DNA of 64,000 nt from Bradyrhizobium sp. (GCF_022844465.1 NZ_JALHLP010000001.1:930001-994000), one strand, 5' to 3'; positions 51,372 through 60,754 are shown, numbered from the stretch's first letter. Numbers and translations: made by a program. The notes: generated from the letters alone by a model not told the origin.

Positions 51372-51741
51372 AGTGGGTTGACGGCTTATAACGTGATCTC
51401 CCCGGTGAACGGCTCTTTTGCCACCGTCGCTCCCGGGAATTGCTTCCCGAGAACTTGACGCCAGCACCGCGGCGTCAGGACCACACGACTTCGCCGTACG
51501 CCTCGGTCACCATCGTCTCTGTGACCTCGGCGTCCACCGCATCCCACCGCGCGTTCGTGACGATCGCGATCCGCCCCTCTCATCGGGTGAGACGGGCGGA
51601 TTCATAAAGCTGATTTGCCCGACAACGGAAGGGGAAATCTTTTTGTCGCGAGGGCTGGACAGGTTTTGGGTGATTTGCCCGTCGCGTTACCGTGTCGCAG
51701 TCCGACTGGCAAATAACGCTTGCGTGCAGGGGCGACGCATC

Positions 51742-51846
51742 GTCATTCCGGGGCAGCCCACGGGGCTGAACCCGGAATCCATCGGGCTGCACGCTCTGTG
51801 GTGAAATAGATTCCGGGTTCGATGCTTCGCATCGCCCCGGAATGAC
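51742..51846. repeat. intergenic palindromic repeat, family A copy 3
   Basis: Begins GTCATTCCGGGGCAGCCCAC and ends CGCCCCGGAATGAC. The right-hand half, TTCGATGCTTCGCATCG, matches copy 2. It lies 16 bases from the stop of the acyl-CoA carboxylase gene and may act as its 3' hairpin. Confidence 0.75.
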
Positions 51847-51861
51847 GAGAGAGAGCTTTCC

Positions 51862-54800
51862 CTACCACGCGTCGATACAAGGTCGCTTTTTCGTCGTACG
51901 CGGCTCCGGTTTCGGCACCGAGCGAAGGCCCGACATGATCCAGTGGCGGGTGTCGGCGGGGTCGATCACCTCGTCGATCTCGAGCACCGAGGCGATCGAG
52001 ACCGCCTTGCCGTTGGCATAGAGCTCGGCGACCTTGGCCTTGTAGTAATCCTCGCGCGCCACCGGATCCTCGATCGCCTCCATCTCCTTGCGGAAGCCGA
52101 GCCGCACATAGCCCTCCAGCCCCATGCCGCCAAACTCGCCGGTCGGCCAGGCCACCGTGAAGAACGAGGCGTGGAAGCCGCCGCCGATCATGGCCTGCGC
52201 GCCGAGCCCGTAGCCCTTGCGCAGCACGATCCCGAACAGCGGCACGGTAAGGCTGGCGCCGGTCACGAACATGCGCGCGACATGGCGCACGATCGCGGTC
52301 TTTTCCGCTTCGGGCCCGACCATGAAGCCCGGCGTGTCGCACAGCGACAGCAGCGGAATGTCGAAAGCGTCACAGAGCTGCATGAAGCGCGCGGCCTTGT
52401 CGCCGGCCGGGGCGTCGATCGCGCCACCGAGGTGTCTTGGATTGTTGGCGATCAGGCCGAACGGCCTGCCTTCGATGCGGATGAAGGCGGTGATCATGCC
52501 GACGCCGAAATCGCGGCGGATTTCCAGCACCGAGCCCTGGTCGGCCAGCAGATCGATCACAGTTCGGATGTCATAGACGCGCAGGCGGTTCTCGGGGACG
52601 GCCTGCCGCAGCAGGCGCTGGTCCGGCGCCCGCCAGTCGGCGATCGCGCCTTGAAAATACGACAGGTACTTCTGCGCCACCGACGTCGCTTCAGCTTCGT
52701 CCTCGACCAGGATGTCGATCACGCCGTTCGGCGATTGGAACGAGACCGGGCCGACTTCGGCCGGATGATAGACGCCGAGGCCGCCGCCTTCGATCATCGC
52801 CGGGCCCCCCATGCCGATCGAGGCGTTTCTCGTGGCGATGATGACGTCGCAGCAGCCGAGCATCGCGGCGTTGCCGGCGAAGCAATAGCCGGACACCACG
52901 CCGACGACCGGCACCAGCCCCGAGAGTTTCGCGAACTGCACGAAGGACGGCCCGTCGAGGCCGGTCATGCCGAGCCGGTCGGTGTCGCCGGGCCGGCCGC
53001 CGCCGCCTTCGGCGTAGAACACCAGCGGCAGCCGCCATTGCTCGGCCAGCCCCAGCATGCGGTCGATCTTCTTGTGGTTCATGTGGCCCTGGGTGCCGGC
53101 CAGCACGGTATAGTCGTAGGAGATCACCATGCAGCGCGCGGCGTCGGCGCCGAACGCTTTCGCATTCACGGTGGCGACGCCGGCGATCAGGCCGTCGGCC
53201 GGCGTGTTGCGGATGAGATCGTCGATCGTGCGCCGCCGGCGCTGGGCGGCGATGGCGAGCGAACCGTATTCCACAAACGATCCGTCATCGACGAGCTGCG
53301 CGACGTTCTCGCGCGCGGTGCGCTGGTTGGTCTTGCGCCGGCGCTCGACCGAGGCCGGGCGGTTTTCATCGCGCGTGATCGCATGACGTTCGATCAGCTC
53401 GGCCAGGTCGGGCCGGATGTGGTCGAGATCGACATCGGCTGCCTCGGCGGCATCCTCGGCGTCGATCTCGGCCGGCTCGAGATAGAGAATCGCCTCGTCC
53501 TGCATCAGCGTCACGCCGGCCGCGGTCGCGACCCTGACCACCTTGCCGCCGTGCGGCGCCGTCACCAGATGCTCCATCTTCATGGATTCGAGCACGGCGA
53601 TCTGCTGACCGGGACGGACGAGGTCGCCTTCGCTCACCTCGACCGAGACGATGGTGCCCTGCAGCGGCGCCGGAACCGGCACCGAACCTGCCGGCCCCGC
53701 CACACCGGCTGCCGGCGCAACGTCGCCGGCCGCGCGGCCGGATTCAACCAGCGCCGCTTCCGCCGAAGCCTCCGCCATCCTGCCGGCCTCGGCGACCAGC
53801 GCCGCGACATGGGTATCGACGAAACCGGTGGAGAGGCGGTTATCGACGAAATCCGGATGGGCCAGGATCGCCGCAAGGAATGGAATGTTGGTGGCGACGC
53901 CGGCAATCCGGAACTCGCGCAGGGTGCGCGCCGCCTTGTGCACCACATCGGCCCATTCGCCGCCCGGCGCATGCACGACGACCTTGGCGAGCAACGAATC
54001 GAAGGCGGCGCTGGTCCGGTAGCCCGAATATCCAAAGGTGTCGACGCGAACGCCGGGGCCAGCCGGCAGATCGAACAGGTCAAGCGTGCCGCCGGTCGGC
54101 CGCGTCCCGCCCGCCTCGTCCATCACCTCCATATTGACGCGAAGCTGCAGCGCATAGCCGCGGGGCTTCGGGATATAGGCCTGGGCGAGACCGAGTGAAC
54201 CAAGCGTGGCGCCGGCGGCGACGGCAAGCTGCGACTGCACAAGGTCGAGGTCGAGCACTTCCTCGGTAACGGTATGCTCGACCTGAAGCCGCGGGTTGGC
54301 CTCGATGAAGGCGAAAGCCTTGTCGGCTACCCTGGCGTCGTTATCGACGAGAAACTCGAAGGTGCCGAGATTGTCGTAGTTCGCCGCCGCGGCAAGCTCC
54401 TTGGCGGCGTCGATGATCCGCACCCGCAAGGCGTCGCTCAGCGACGGGCTCGGCGCCACCTCGATAAGCTTCTGGTTGCGGCGCTGGATGGTGCATTCGC
54501 GTTCCCATAGATGGCTGATGGCGCCGTGCTGGTCGCAGATGATCTGCACCTCGATATGGCGGGCGTTGCGAATCAGGCGTTCGACATAGACGCCGTCGCT
54601 GCCGAACGCGGCCATCGCTTCGGACCGGCATCGCGCATAGGCTTCTTCCAGCATCGAGGCGTCATCGACGATGCGCATGCCGCGCCCGCCCCCGCCGGCG
54701 ATGGCCTTGATCATCACCGCGCCCCCCGGTCCCTGCGCCGCCAGGAACGCCGCCGCCTCCTCCAGGCTGGTCGGCCCGTCGGTGCCGTCGATCACCGGCA

Positions 54801-55182
54801 CCCCGCATCGCTTCGCCAGCGCCCTCGCCTGCGCCTTGTCGCCGAACAGGTCGAGCGCCTCCGGCGACGGCCCGACAAAGACGATGCCCTCGGCGGCGCA
54901 GCGCCGCGCCAGCGCGGCATTCTCGCTGAGAAAGCCGTAGCCGGGATGCAGCGCATCGCATCCGGTCGCCTTTGCCGCCACGATCATCGCCTCGATGTCG
55001 AGATAGGCCCGCGCGCCGCGCCCGGGAATTTCGTGGGCCGCGTCGGCGGTCCGCACATGCATCGACTGCGCGTCGTCGGCGCAATAGATCGCGACGGTGG
55101 CGAGCCCGGCGTCACCCGCGGCGCGGGCGATGCGAAGGGCGATCTCCCCGCGATTGGCGATCAGCAGCTTGTGAAACGACAT
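51862..55182 (-). CDS. single-chain biotin-dependent acyl-CoA carboxylase
   Basis: A 1106-residue protein holding all carboxylase parts in one chain: biotin carboxylase (about 1-450, KLLIANRGEIALRI, ATP loop AGGGGRGM, EANPRLQVEHTVTE), biotinyl domain with Lys535 in ESMKMEH, and both carboxyltransferase halves (about 600-1095, e.g. SIGMGGPAMIEGGG and CDTPGFMVGPEAEK). Usually these are two or three subunits; the order resembles the single-chain long-chain acyl-CoA carboxylase known from Mycobacterium avium. It makes a malonyl-type CoA from an unknown acyl-CoA. ATG 55182 starts the family N-terminus. Confidence 0.88.
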   Translation of the reverse strand: MSFHKLLIANRGEIALRIARAAGDAGLATVAIYCADDAQSMHVRTADAAHEIPGRGARAYLDIEAMIVAAKATGCDALHPGYGFLSENAALARRCAAEGIVFVGPSPEALDLFGDKAQARALAKRCGVPVIDGTDGPTSLEEAAAFLAAQGPGGAVMIKAIAGGGGRGMRIVDDASMLEEAYARCRSEAMAAFGSDGVYVERLIRNARHIEVQIICDQHGAISHLWERECTIQRRNQKLIEVAPSPSLSDALRVRIIDAAKELAAAANYDNLGTFEFLVDNDARVADKAFAFIEANPRLQVEHTVTEEVLDLDLVQSQLAVAAGATLGSLGLAQAYIPKPRGYALQLRVNMEVMDEAGGTRPTGGTLDLFDLPAGPGVRVDTFGYSGYRTSAAFDSLLAKVVVHAPGGEWADVVHKAARTLREFRIAGVATNIPFLAAILAHPDFVDNRLSTGFVDTHVAALVAEAGRMAEASAEAALVESGRAAGDVAPAAGVAGPAGSVPVPAPLQGTIVSVEVSEGDLVRPGQQIAVLESMKMEHLVTAPHGGKVVRVATAAGVTLMQDEAILYLEPAEIDAEDAAEAADVDLDHIRPDLAELIERHAITRDENRPASVERRRKTNQRTARENVAQLVDDGSFVEYGSLAIAAQRRRRTIDDLIRNTPADGLIAGVATVNAKAFGADAARCMVISYDYTVLAGTQGHMNHKKIDRMLGLAEQWRLPLVFYAEGGGGRPGDTDRLGMTGLDGPSFVQFAKLSGLVPVVGVVSGYCFAGNAAMLGCCDVIIATRNASIGMGGPAMIEGGGLGVYHPAEVGPVSFQSPNGVIDILVEDEAEATSVAQKYLSYFQGAIADWRAPDQRLLRQAVPENRLRVYDIRTVIDLLADQGSVLEIRRDFGVGMITAFIRIEGRPFGLIANNPRHLGGAIDAPAGDKAARFMQLCDAFDIPLLSLCDTPGFMVGPEAEKTAIVRHVARMFVTGASLTVPLFGIVLRKGYGLGAQAMIGGGFHASFFTVAWPTGEFGGMGLEGYVRLGFRKEMEAIEDPVAREDYYKAKVAELYANGKAVSIASVLEIDEVIDPADTRHWIMSGLRSVPKPEPRTTKKRPCIDAW

Positions 55183-55434
55183 CCCGGTTCCCGTCCAGCG
55201 GCCTCTCCTGGTCGGATCGAGCACGATCCGAGAGGATTCGCCAAGCGCCTTGAATGCCAAGGACATCAACAGAATGGCAAGCCCCCCGCGACCGGCTTGC
55301 GCACCTGCTTCCCCATGCCCCGGCGCCGCCTGCCGATGGAGGTACGGTAGTGACCACGCAACCCTGCTGGGGTACCGATACAAGTCGATCGCTGTTCCGC
55401 ACTGCGGAATTATCCATCGGGTAGCATCTGCCCG

Positions 55435-56871
55435 TCAGCGGCAATCCAGCTGCGCCTCGAACCAGCCTTGCAGCGACGCGGACAGCGGCGGCCATGCACG
55501 TTGGAAGCCGGCGAGCTTGCGTGCACTGGCGCGGTAAACTGCCCGCAGCTCCTGCTCGATGGCGACGAGATCGACCCCGACGCAACGGCCATCGCTGACG
55601 ATCAGCCGCCCATGCACCACCACATCGCGCAGCAACGACGCATTGCCGCGCGCGAACAGGAGATCCATGGGATCGACCGGCATGATCCGGTCGCGGTCGA
55701 GCCGGTCGAGATCGATGGTGACGAAGTCGGCGGGCGCACCGGACGCCAGAGCGCCCGATCCCGGGGCGCCGGTGGCCTTGCGGCCGTTGGCGACGGCAAG
55801 ACCGAAGAACTGCGCCGGGGTCCAGGTTCGCTCAAAACCGAGGCCGCCGTGCATCATCTGCACCAGCCGCATCTCCCGCAATATGTCGTCGTCCTCGTCC
55901 AGCGCCAACCCATCGACACCGACCGCGATGGCGCAGCCGCATCGGTGCGCGGCCGCGATCGGCGCGAGGCCGGAGCGCAGGTGCAGGTTGGAACTGAAAT
56001 TGGTGACGATGCGCGCGCCCGACGCCGCGATCATCTCGATCTCGTCCGGCCGGGCGTGGATGCAATGCGCCAGCGTCAGCCGCTCCGACAGCAGGCCGAT
56101 GTCGCGGAGGTAACGCACGACGCCTCCTGGAAAATTCTGGTCCGCCCACGCGCGCTGATAGATCGTCTCGAGCAGATGCATGTGGACGCGGCGGCCGGTC
56201 TGCGCCGAATTCTCCGCCACCGCCTCCAGCAGCGGCTTCGAGCACCACTGCACGCCGGCCGGGCCGAGCTGCACGTCCACCATCGGACCCGCGATGGCCG
56301 CGGCAATCGCCTCCGTCAGATCGATATAGGCCTTCGGCGACATCGGTGCGCGGACGAACAACGCTTCGATCGCCTTGCGATCGTCGCCGGCAAATCCGGC
56401 CAGGACGGGTTCCTCGTCGCCATACACCACCGGATTGCGGTCGCGAACGGCGATGGCGAAGGCGATGCGAATGCCAACGTCGGACGCCGCCCGCGCGACC
56501 GCCATGGATTCCTCGACCAGCGGCATCGTGCCGCTGGGACGGGTGTAGTGAATCATCATCGCCGCGCAGCCGGCGCGGGCCGAACGCGCCAGCGCGGAGG
56601 CCGCGGTCAGGTAGGGATCGACGGGCGTACCAAGCGCCGAGCGCAGGATCCAGCTTTCCAGCGGCATGCCGAGCGCGCCGAACGAGGACGCGGTCGGGCG
56701 CGCGTGGTCGTGGGCGTTGACGAAGGCGGGAAGGACGAGCGTGCGCGGACCGGTTTCTGGCAGCGCTAAGCTAGCAATATCGGTGATGACGCCGTCGTCG
56801 TGCCGCAGCACGACGTTTTCGACGAGACCGCGTTCGGAGCCGGAGAACAGGCTATGCGCAGCGACTTCCAT
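55435..56871 (-). CDS. amidohydrolase (cytosine deaminase / Trz-Atz-like)
   Basis: A 478-residue metal-dependent hydrolase. Metal ligands are suggested by NAHDHARP near the N-terminus, HMHLLET, LAHCIHARPDE, and the Asp of VGVDGLALDEDDD. It probably deaminates or hydrolyses a cyclic N-containing compound imported by the adjacent ABC system. ATG 56871 has GGGGC at usable distance; ATG 56877 is two codons earlier. The frame stays open into a family C repeat, which should not be counted as coding. It is followed, after 252 bases with no recognised feature, by the acyl-CoA carboxylase gene. Confidence 0.85.
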   Translation of the reverse strand: MEVAAHSLFSGSERGLVENVVLRHDDGVITDIASLALPETGPRTLVLPAFVNAHDHARPTASSFGALGMPLESWILRSALGTPVDPYLTAASALARSARAGCAAMMIHYTRPSGTMPLVEESMAVARAASDVGIRIAFAIAVRDRNPVVYGDEEPVLAGFAGDDRKAIEALFVRAPMSPKAYIDLTEAIAAAIAGPMVDVQLGPAGVQWCSKPLLEAVAENSAQTGRRVHMHLLETIYQRAWADQNFPGGVVRYLRDIGLLSERLTLAHCIHARPDEIEMIAASGARIVTNFSSNLHLRSGLAPIAAAHRCGCAIAVGVDGLALDEDDDILREMRLVQMMHGGLGFERTWTPAQFFGLAVANGRKATGAPGSGALASGAPADFVTIDLDRLDRDRIMPVDPMDLLFARGNASLLRDVVVHGRLIVSDGRCVGVDLVAIEQELRAVYRASARKLAGFQRAWPPLSASLQGWFEAQLDCR

Positions 56872-56889
56872 GGGCATGCCCCATTTCTC

Positions 56890-56971
56890 GTCATTGCGAG
56901 GAGCGAAGCGACGAAGCAATCCATCTTTTCCGATGCAGGGATATGGATTGCTTCGCTTCGCTCGCAATGAC
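56890..56971. repeat. intergenic palindromic repeat, family C copy 1
   Basis: Begins GTCATTGCGAGGAGCGAAGC and ends GCTTCGCTCGCAATGAC, with GAAGCAATCCAT and ATGGATTGCTTC as inner inverted arms. It lies between the binding-protein gene stop and the amidohydrolase start inside one operon. Confidence 0.8.
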
Positions 56972-56979
56972 GAAAGGCT

Positions 56980-58005
56980 TCAGTTCGCCGTATACACCAG
57001 CTCGCGTTCGGCGCGCGGCGGCAGGAATTCGCGCGAAAAGATTTCCGACGGCGCGGGCGCGCGGGCCAGCTGGTAGCCTTCGACAATGATTCCAATGGCC
57101 CGCGCCATGCGGTCATCCTTGACGTCGCCAACGCCGATCTCCTTCATTTCGGGCGAGACGATCAGCTTGTCGAAGGAGAACTGCAGCCGGCGTTTCTCGA
57201 CGTCGACGTTGATCAGATTGTCGTAGTTCAGCGCCGCCTTCATTCCGGCGTTCTGATCCCTGGCGACGACGATCATCGCCTTGTTGACGGCGCGGACGAG
57301 GCCGGCAACGGCCTTCGGGTTGGAGGCCAACAGCTTGCGCGAAACCATCAGCCCGTTGGAATAGAGATCAAGCCCGTAATCGCCGAACGAGAACCATTTG
57401 TAGTCCTTGTCAGGATCCTGGCGGTTCAGCACCAGGTTGAAGTAGCTCGTGATGTTGAACACCAGCGCAGCGTCGATGTCGCCTTTGATCAACATCGGCT
57501 CCTGCAGGTTCGGCGCCATGTTGGAGATCTTGATCTTCTCGCCTTCGAGCTTGTTCTTCTGGGCGAACACCGGCAGCAGCCGCGTGGTCGGCGTACCCTG
57601 CGCGCCGCCGAGGGTGCGACCCTCGAAATCCTTGATGGTGTTGATGCCGCTGGTCTTCTTGGTGACGATCGCGAACGGCGGCTGGTTCCAGATCATGTAG
57701 ACCATGACCGGGGCGTCCTGCGGCCTGGTCGAGGCATTCTGGATGATGGCGTTGACATCGCCAAAGCCCGCGTCGTAGGCGCCCGACATGATGCGGGTCA
57801 CCGTGGCGCCGGAACCCTCGCCCTGGTCGATCACGACATTGAGGCCTTCCGCCTTGAAGTAGCCGTTGTCCCTGGCATAGAAGAACGCAGCGTCGCTGCC
57901 TTGGGTTTTCCACCCCAGCGTAAACTTGATCGTGGTCTCCTGGGCGCCGGCGGCGCCTGCGAACAGGCCTACTGCCAACAGCGCGGCACTTGCTTTCTTC
58001 AACAT
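56980..58005 (-). CDS. ABC transporter periplasmic binding protein (NMT1/THI5-like)
   Basis: A 341-residue secreted binding protein. The signal peptide is about 1-21 (ending AGAQE). The mature part begins TIKFTLGWKTQGSDAAFFYARDNGYFKAEGL, then GSGATVTRIMSGAYDAGFGD, the NMT1-like pattern of pyrimidine, sulfonate, nitrate and thiamine-precursor importers. It works with the permease and ATPase upstream. An amidohydrolase gene follows, which suggests an amide or N-heterocycle as ligand. Confidence 0.9.
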   Translation of the reverse strand: MLKKASAALLAVGLFAGAAGAQETTIKFTLGWKTQGSDAAFFYARDNGYFKAEGLNVVIDQGEGSGATVTRIMSGAYDAGFGDVNAIIQNASTRPQDAPVMVYMIWNQPPFAIVTKKTSGINTIKDFEGRTLGGAQGTPTTRLLPVFAQKNKLEGEKIKISNMAPNLQEPMLIKGDIDAALVFNITSYFNLVLNRQDPDKDYKWFSFGDYGLDLYSNGLMVSRKLLASNPKAVAGLVRAVNKAMIVVARDQNAGMKAALNYDNLINVDVEKRRLQFSFDKLIVSPEMKEIGVGDVKDDRMARAIGIIVEGYQLARAPAPSEIFSREFLPPRAERELVYTAN

Positions 58006-58047
58006 GGCGATCTCCTCGACGGGGTTGGATGGCGGTTGGAGTATCTC

Positions 58048-58824
58048 TCAGGTCGCGATCAGGTCGTTCTTGCGGGTGGCCCAGCCGGTAACGCGCCCCT
58101 CGATCACCGAGAACACGACGTAAAGCGCGACGCCGAGGCCGGCGAGCACGAACAGGCCGGCGAACACCAGCGGCACGTTGAAGTTGGAGGACGCGGTCAT
58201 CATCACATTGCCGATGCCGCGGTTCGAGGCGACGGTCTCGGAAAGCACGGCGCCAACGAAGGCGTAGCTGATCGCGACCTTCAGCGAGGCAAAGAAGAAC
58301 GGCATGGTTCGCGGCAGGCCGACATTCCAGAGAATGTCGAACTTGCTGGCGCCGAGCGCCTTGAGCACGTCCTCGAGTTCAGGTTCGGTGGTTGCCAGCC
58401 CGGTCGCGATGTTGACCACGATCGGGAAGAAGCAGATCGACAGCGCGGTCAGCACCGCCGGCACCGAGCCGGAGCCGAACCAGAGCACGAAGATCGGCAC
58501 CACCGCGACCTTTGGAATCGACGAAAAGCCCACCAGAAGCGGATAGGCGGTATCGTAAGCGGTCCTGGAAACGCCAATAACCACACCAAGCAGGACGCCG
58601 AGTCCGACGCCGAGCACGAAGCCTATCATCGTCGTCGCCAGCGTCTGCAGAATATGCGGCCAGAGAATCGGGAATTTCTCGACCAGCGTGACCAGCACCT
58701 GCGAGGGGCGCGGCAGCACCAGATCGGACATCCCGGTCATCAGGCAGAACAATTCCCACGCCGCGAAGAACATCACGATCAGTCCCGCCGACCAGGCCTT
58801 CTGCCGATAATCGAGATCGGGCAT
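58048..58824 (-). CDS. ABC transporter permease (SsuC/TauC-like)
   Basis: A 258-residue membrane protein with about six helices. The EAA-type cytoplasmic loop reads LGASKFDILWNVGLPRTMPFF, and a second conserved segment is GAVLSETVASNRGIGNVM. It is the channel for the NMT1-type binding protein. It starts 1 base after the ATPase stop and lies 42 bases ahead of the binding-protein gene. Confidence 0.92.
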   Translation of the reverse strand: MPDLDYRQKAWSAGLIVMFFAAWELFCLMTGMSDLVLPRPSQVLVTLVEKFPILWPHILQTLATTMIGFVLGVGLGVLLGVVIGVSRTAYDTAYPLLVGFSSIPKVAVVPIFVLWFGSGSVPAVLTALSICFFPIVVNIATGLATTEPELEDVLKALGASKFDILWNVGLPRTMPFFFASLKVAISYAFVGAVLSETVASNRGIGNVMMTASSNFNVPLVFAGLFVLAGLGVALYVVFSVIEGRVTGWATRKNDLIAT

Positions 58825-58825
58825 G

Positions 58826-59707
58826 TCAGGCCTCTCCGTGGGCTGCGGCCGCTTTGCTCGAGGCGGCTCTGGCGTCGACGATGAAGGCGCGCAGCTTTTG
58901 ATTGAGCGCCACGAAATCAGGCTCGAAGGTCATGGCGATGGTGCGCGGGCGGGCAAAGGCGACGCGGCTGTCGTCGAGGATGCGGCCGGGCCGCGCGCTC
59001 ATGACGCAGATGCGGCCGCCGAGGAAGGCGGCCTCGCGCAGATCATGGGTCACCAGGAGCACAGTCGGCCGGTGCGCGATCCAGAGCTCCTGCAGGATCG
59101 ACCACAGCTCTTCCCGCGTGAACTGGTCGAGCGCGCCGAACGGCTCGTCGAGTAGCAGCAGGCGCGGCTCATGAATCAGCGCGCGGCACAGATTGGCGCG
59201 CTGAAGCATGCCGCCGGAGAGTTGCCAAGGATAGCGGGTGCCGAATCCCTTGAGGCCGACCTGCTCCAGCAGCGCGTTGGCCTTGTCGCGGAATTCGGTC
59301 TTGCGCAATTTGCGAAACTTCGAGCGGAACGGCTCGACGATCTTGAGCGGCAGCATGATATTGCGCTCGATCGTCATCCACGGCAGCATGGTCGGATTCT
59401 GGAATGCCATGCCGACGCGCAGCGCGCGCGCGGCCACTTCCCTGCCGCCAACGACGATCACGCCTGAAGTCGGCTGCACCAGGCCGCTGACCAGCCGCAG
59501 GATGGTGGACTTGCCGCAACCGGACGGCCCGACCAGCGCAACGAACTCGCCGTCGGCGATCCGCAGCGTCGTGGTGGACAGCGCCGGCACCGCCCGCGCG
59601 CCGCGGCCAAAGGTGACGGAGGCTTCCGACAATTCGATCGCAATCGGCGCTGCCGGGCCGGGAACCGGCGATCCCCGGAATTCGGAATGTGGCTGCATGC
59701 GCATCAT
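58826..59707 (-). CDS. ABC transporter ATP-binding protein (SsuB/TauB-like)
   Basis: About 293 residues: Walker A GPSGCGKST, Q-loop FQNPTMLPW, signature LSGGMLQRA, Walker B LLLLDEPFGALD, and switch histidine in VTHDLREA. It energises the downstream permease. The start is uncertain: ATG 59707, ATG 59704, ATG 59698 and TTG 59725 are all possible and none has a good ribosome site. The promoter-proximal motifs TGCATGCA (59717) and TGCATGCG (59694) overlap this region. It is the first gene of its operon and divergent from the GntR gene. Confidence 0.9.
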   Translation of the reverse strand: MMRMQPHSEFRGSPVPGPAAPIAIELSEASVTFGRGARAVPALSTTTLRIADGEFVALVGPSGCGKSTILRLVSGLVQPTSGVIVVGGREVAARALRVGMAFQNPTMLPWMTIERNIMLPLKIVEPFRSKFRKLRKTEFRDKANALLEQVGLKGFGTRYPWQLSGGMLQRANLCRALIHEPRLLLLDEPFGALDQFTREELWSILQELWIAHRPTVLLVTHDLREAAFLGGRICVMSARPGRILDDSRVAFARPRTIAMTFEPDFVALNQKLRAFIVDARAASSKAAAAHGEA

Positions 59708-59716
59708 GAAAGGGAG

Positions 59717-59724
59717 TGCATGCA
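59717..59724. promoter_or_regulatory. TGCATGCA motif 1, candidate GntR site
   Basis: A perfect 8-base palindrome next to the start of the ABC ATPase gene, with a 7/8 copy (TGCATGCG) at 59694. The same word recurs before the gntR gene and before the amidohydrolase gene at 61327. Confidence 0.4.
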
Positions 59725-59799
59725 AGCCGGATGCCAGCGAAACCCGCGTTCAAAATCAGTGACATCGCCGAATCTGCCAAAAACGCCGGATTCCTTTTG

Positions 59800-59826
59800 T
59801 GCAGTTTGCCCGCTGAACTGCATGCA
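59800..59826. promoter_or_regulatory. TGCAGTT...AACTGCATGCA element before gntR
   Basis: TGCAGTT and AACTGCA form a 7-base inverted pair around a 9-base spacer, and the right arm runs into TGCATGCA (59819-59826). It lies 76 bases before the gntR ATG, in the region shared with the divergent ABC operon. AACTGCA recurs twice at 61217-61259. Confidence 0.45.
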
Positions 59827-59901
59827 ATTGAGGCGCTCAATTGTCGCCCAATTGTGCTACGATGTTTCCGTTCGACGCACGTCGCCCCAAAGGATTCGCC
59901 G

Positions 59902-60660
59902 ATGGCGTCCCGCTCCGCCAGCAGTACCGCTGCGACGTCCGACAAGGTCGGCGTGATCTGCCGGGCGCTGCGCCGCGCCATCATCGAGCAGGCGCTGGAA
60001 CCCGGCGTGAAACTCCCTGAGGATTCGCTCGGCGAACGCTTCGGCGTCAGCCGCACCATTGCGCGACATGCGCTCGGACAATTGGCGGCGGAGGGCCTCG
60101 TCGAACTTCGCCGCAACCGGATCGCCGTAGTGGCGACGCCGAGCTGGCAGGAGGCCCGCGACGCCTTCGACATCCGCATCGAGCTTGAGCGCCTGGTGGT
60201 GCGCCAACTCGCCGGCAAGCTGACAAAGGGCCAGGTCGCCGAGTTGAACGCCCATGTCGACGCCGAGGACCGCGCCCGCGACGGCACCGACGCGGTGTCG
60301 ATCAGGCTGGCGACCGAGTTTCACATCCTGCTGGCCAACATGACCAGCAGCCCGATCCTGGTGCGCTATGTCAGCGAGGTCGCCTATCGCTGTTGCCTGA
60401 CGCTGTCGCTGTACAGCCGTCCGCACTCCTCGGAATGCGCGATCAACGAGCACCGCGCGATCATCGCCGCACTGGTAAAGGGCGACGAGGCGAAGGTCAT
60501 GGGCCTGATGCACAGCCACCTGGATTCGGTCGCCAACCGCGCGCTGGTCGCCCCTGCCCCGCGACGCGGCCGCGATTTGCTGGAAATTCTTGCGCCCTAT
60601 GCCGAGGAAGGCGAACGCGGGCGCGTGGTGAAGCTGCCGAAGGTAATCAGGACGAGGTAG
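59902..60660 (+). CDS. GntR family transcriptional regulator with FCD domain
   Basis: A 252-residue regulator. The winged helix (about 15-80) has LPEDSLGERFGVSRTIARHALGQLAAEGLV; the all-helical FCD effector domain follows, with FHILLANMTSSPIL and HRAIIAALVKGD near its metal-binding histidines. It is divergent from the NMT1-type ABC operon, where FCD regulators usually act on themselves and the adjacent operon. AAAGGATTCGCCG precedes the ATG. The effector is probably the imported compound or a product. Confidence 0.92.
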   Translation: MASRSASSTAATSDKVGVICRALRRAIIEQALEPGVKLPEDSLGERFGVSRTIARHALGQLAAEGLVELRRNRIAVVATPSWQEARDAFDIRIELERLVVRQLAGKLTKGQVAELNAHVDAEDRARDGTDAVSIRLATEFHILLANMTSSPILVRYVSEVAYRCCLTLSLYSRPHSSECAINEHRAIIAALVKGDEAKVMGLMHSHLDSVANRALVAPAPRRGRDLLEILAPYAEEGERGRVVKLPKVIRTR

Positions 60661-60664
60661 CACC

Positions 60665-60747
60665 GTCATTGCGAGCGCAGCGAAGCAATCCATGCTACCG
60701 CGCAAAGGAAGAATGGATTGCTTCGTCGCTTCGCTCCTCGCAATGAC
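60665..60747. repeat. intergenic palindromic repeat, family C copy 2
   Basis: Begins GTCATTGCGAGCGCAGCGAA and ends GCTTCGCTCCTCGCAATGAC, with GAAGCAATCCAT and ATGGATTGCTTC arms. It is nearly the mirror image of copy 1. It sits between the convergent gntR and SnoaL-like genes, where it could end both transcripts. Confidence 0.8.
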
Positions 60748-60754
60748 GAGAGCT

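Larger units (their letters stand above)
51028..51861. other. gene-free mosaic of repeats and a long structured segment
   Basis: This 834-base gap has no supported gene. It contains family B repeat (51062-51162), a segment with nested hairpins (51261-51371), then a stretch to 51741 resembling a degenerate dispersed noncoding segment I associate with Bradyrhizobium intergenic regions, and family A copy 3 (51742-51846). Short open frames here overlap the hairpins and look spurious. Confidence 0.6.

Noticed and set aside
51189..51458. Open frame of 89 codons in the repeat-rich gap
   Set aside because: It lies across the nested hairpin and lacks a ribosome site; the composition fits a degenerate intergenic element.
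56987..56994. GTATAC hexamer in the end of the NMT1-like gene
   Set aside because: It is inside coding sequence and lacks symmetric flanks.
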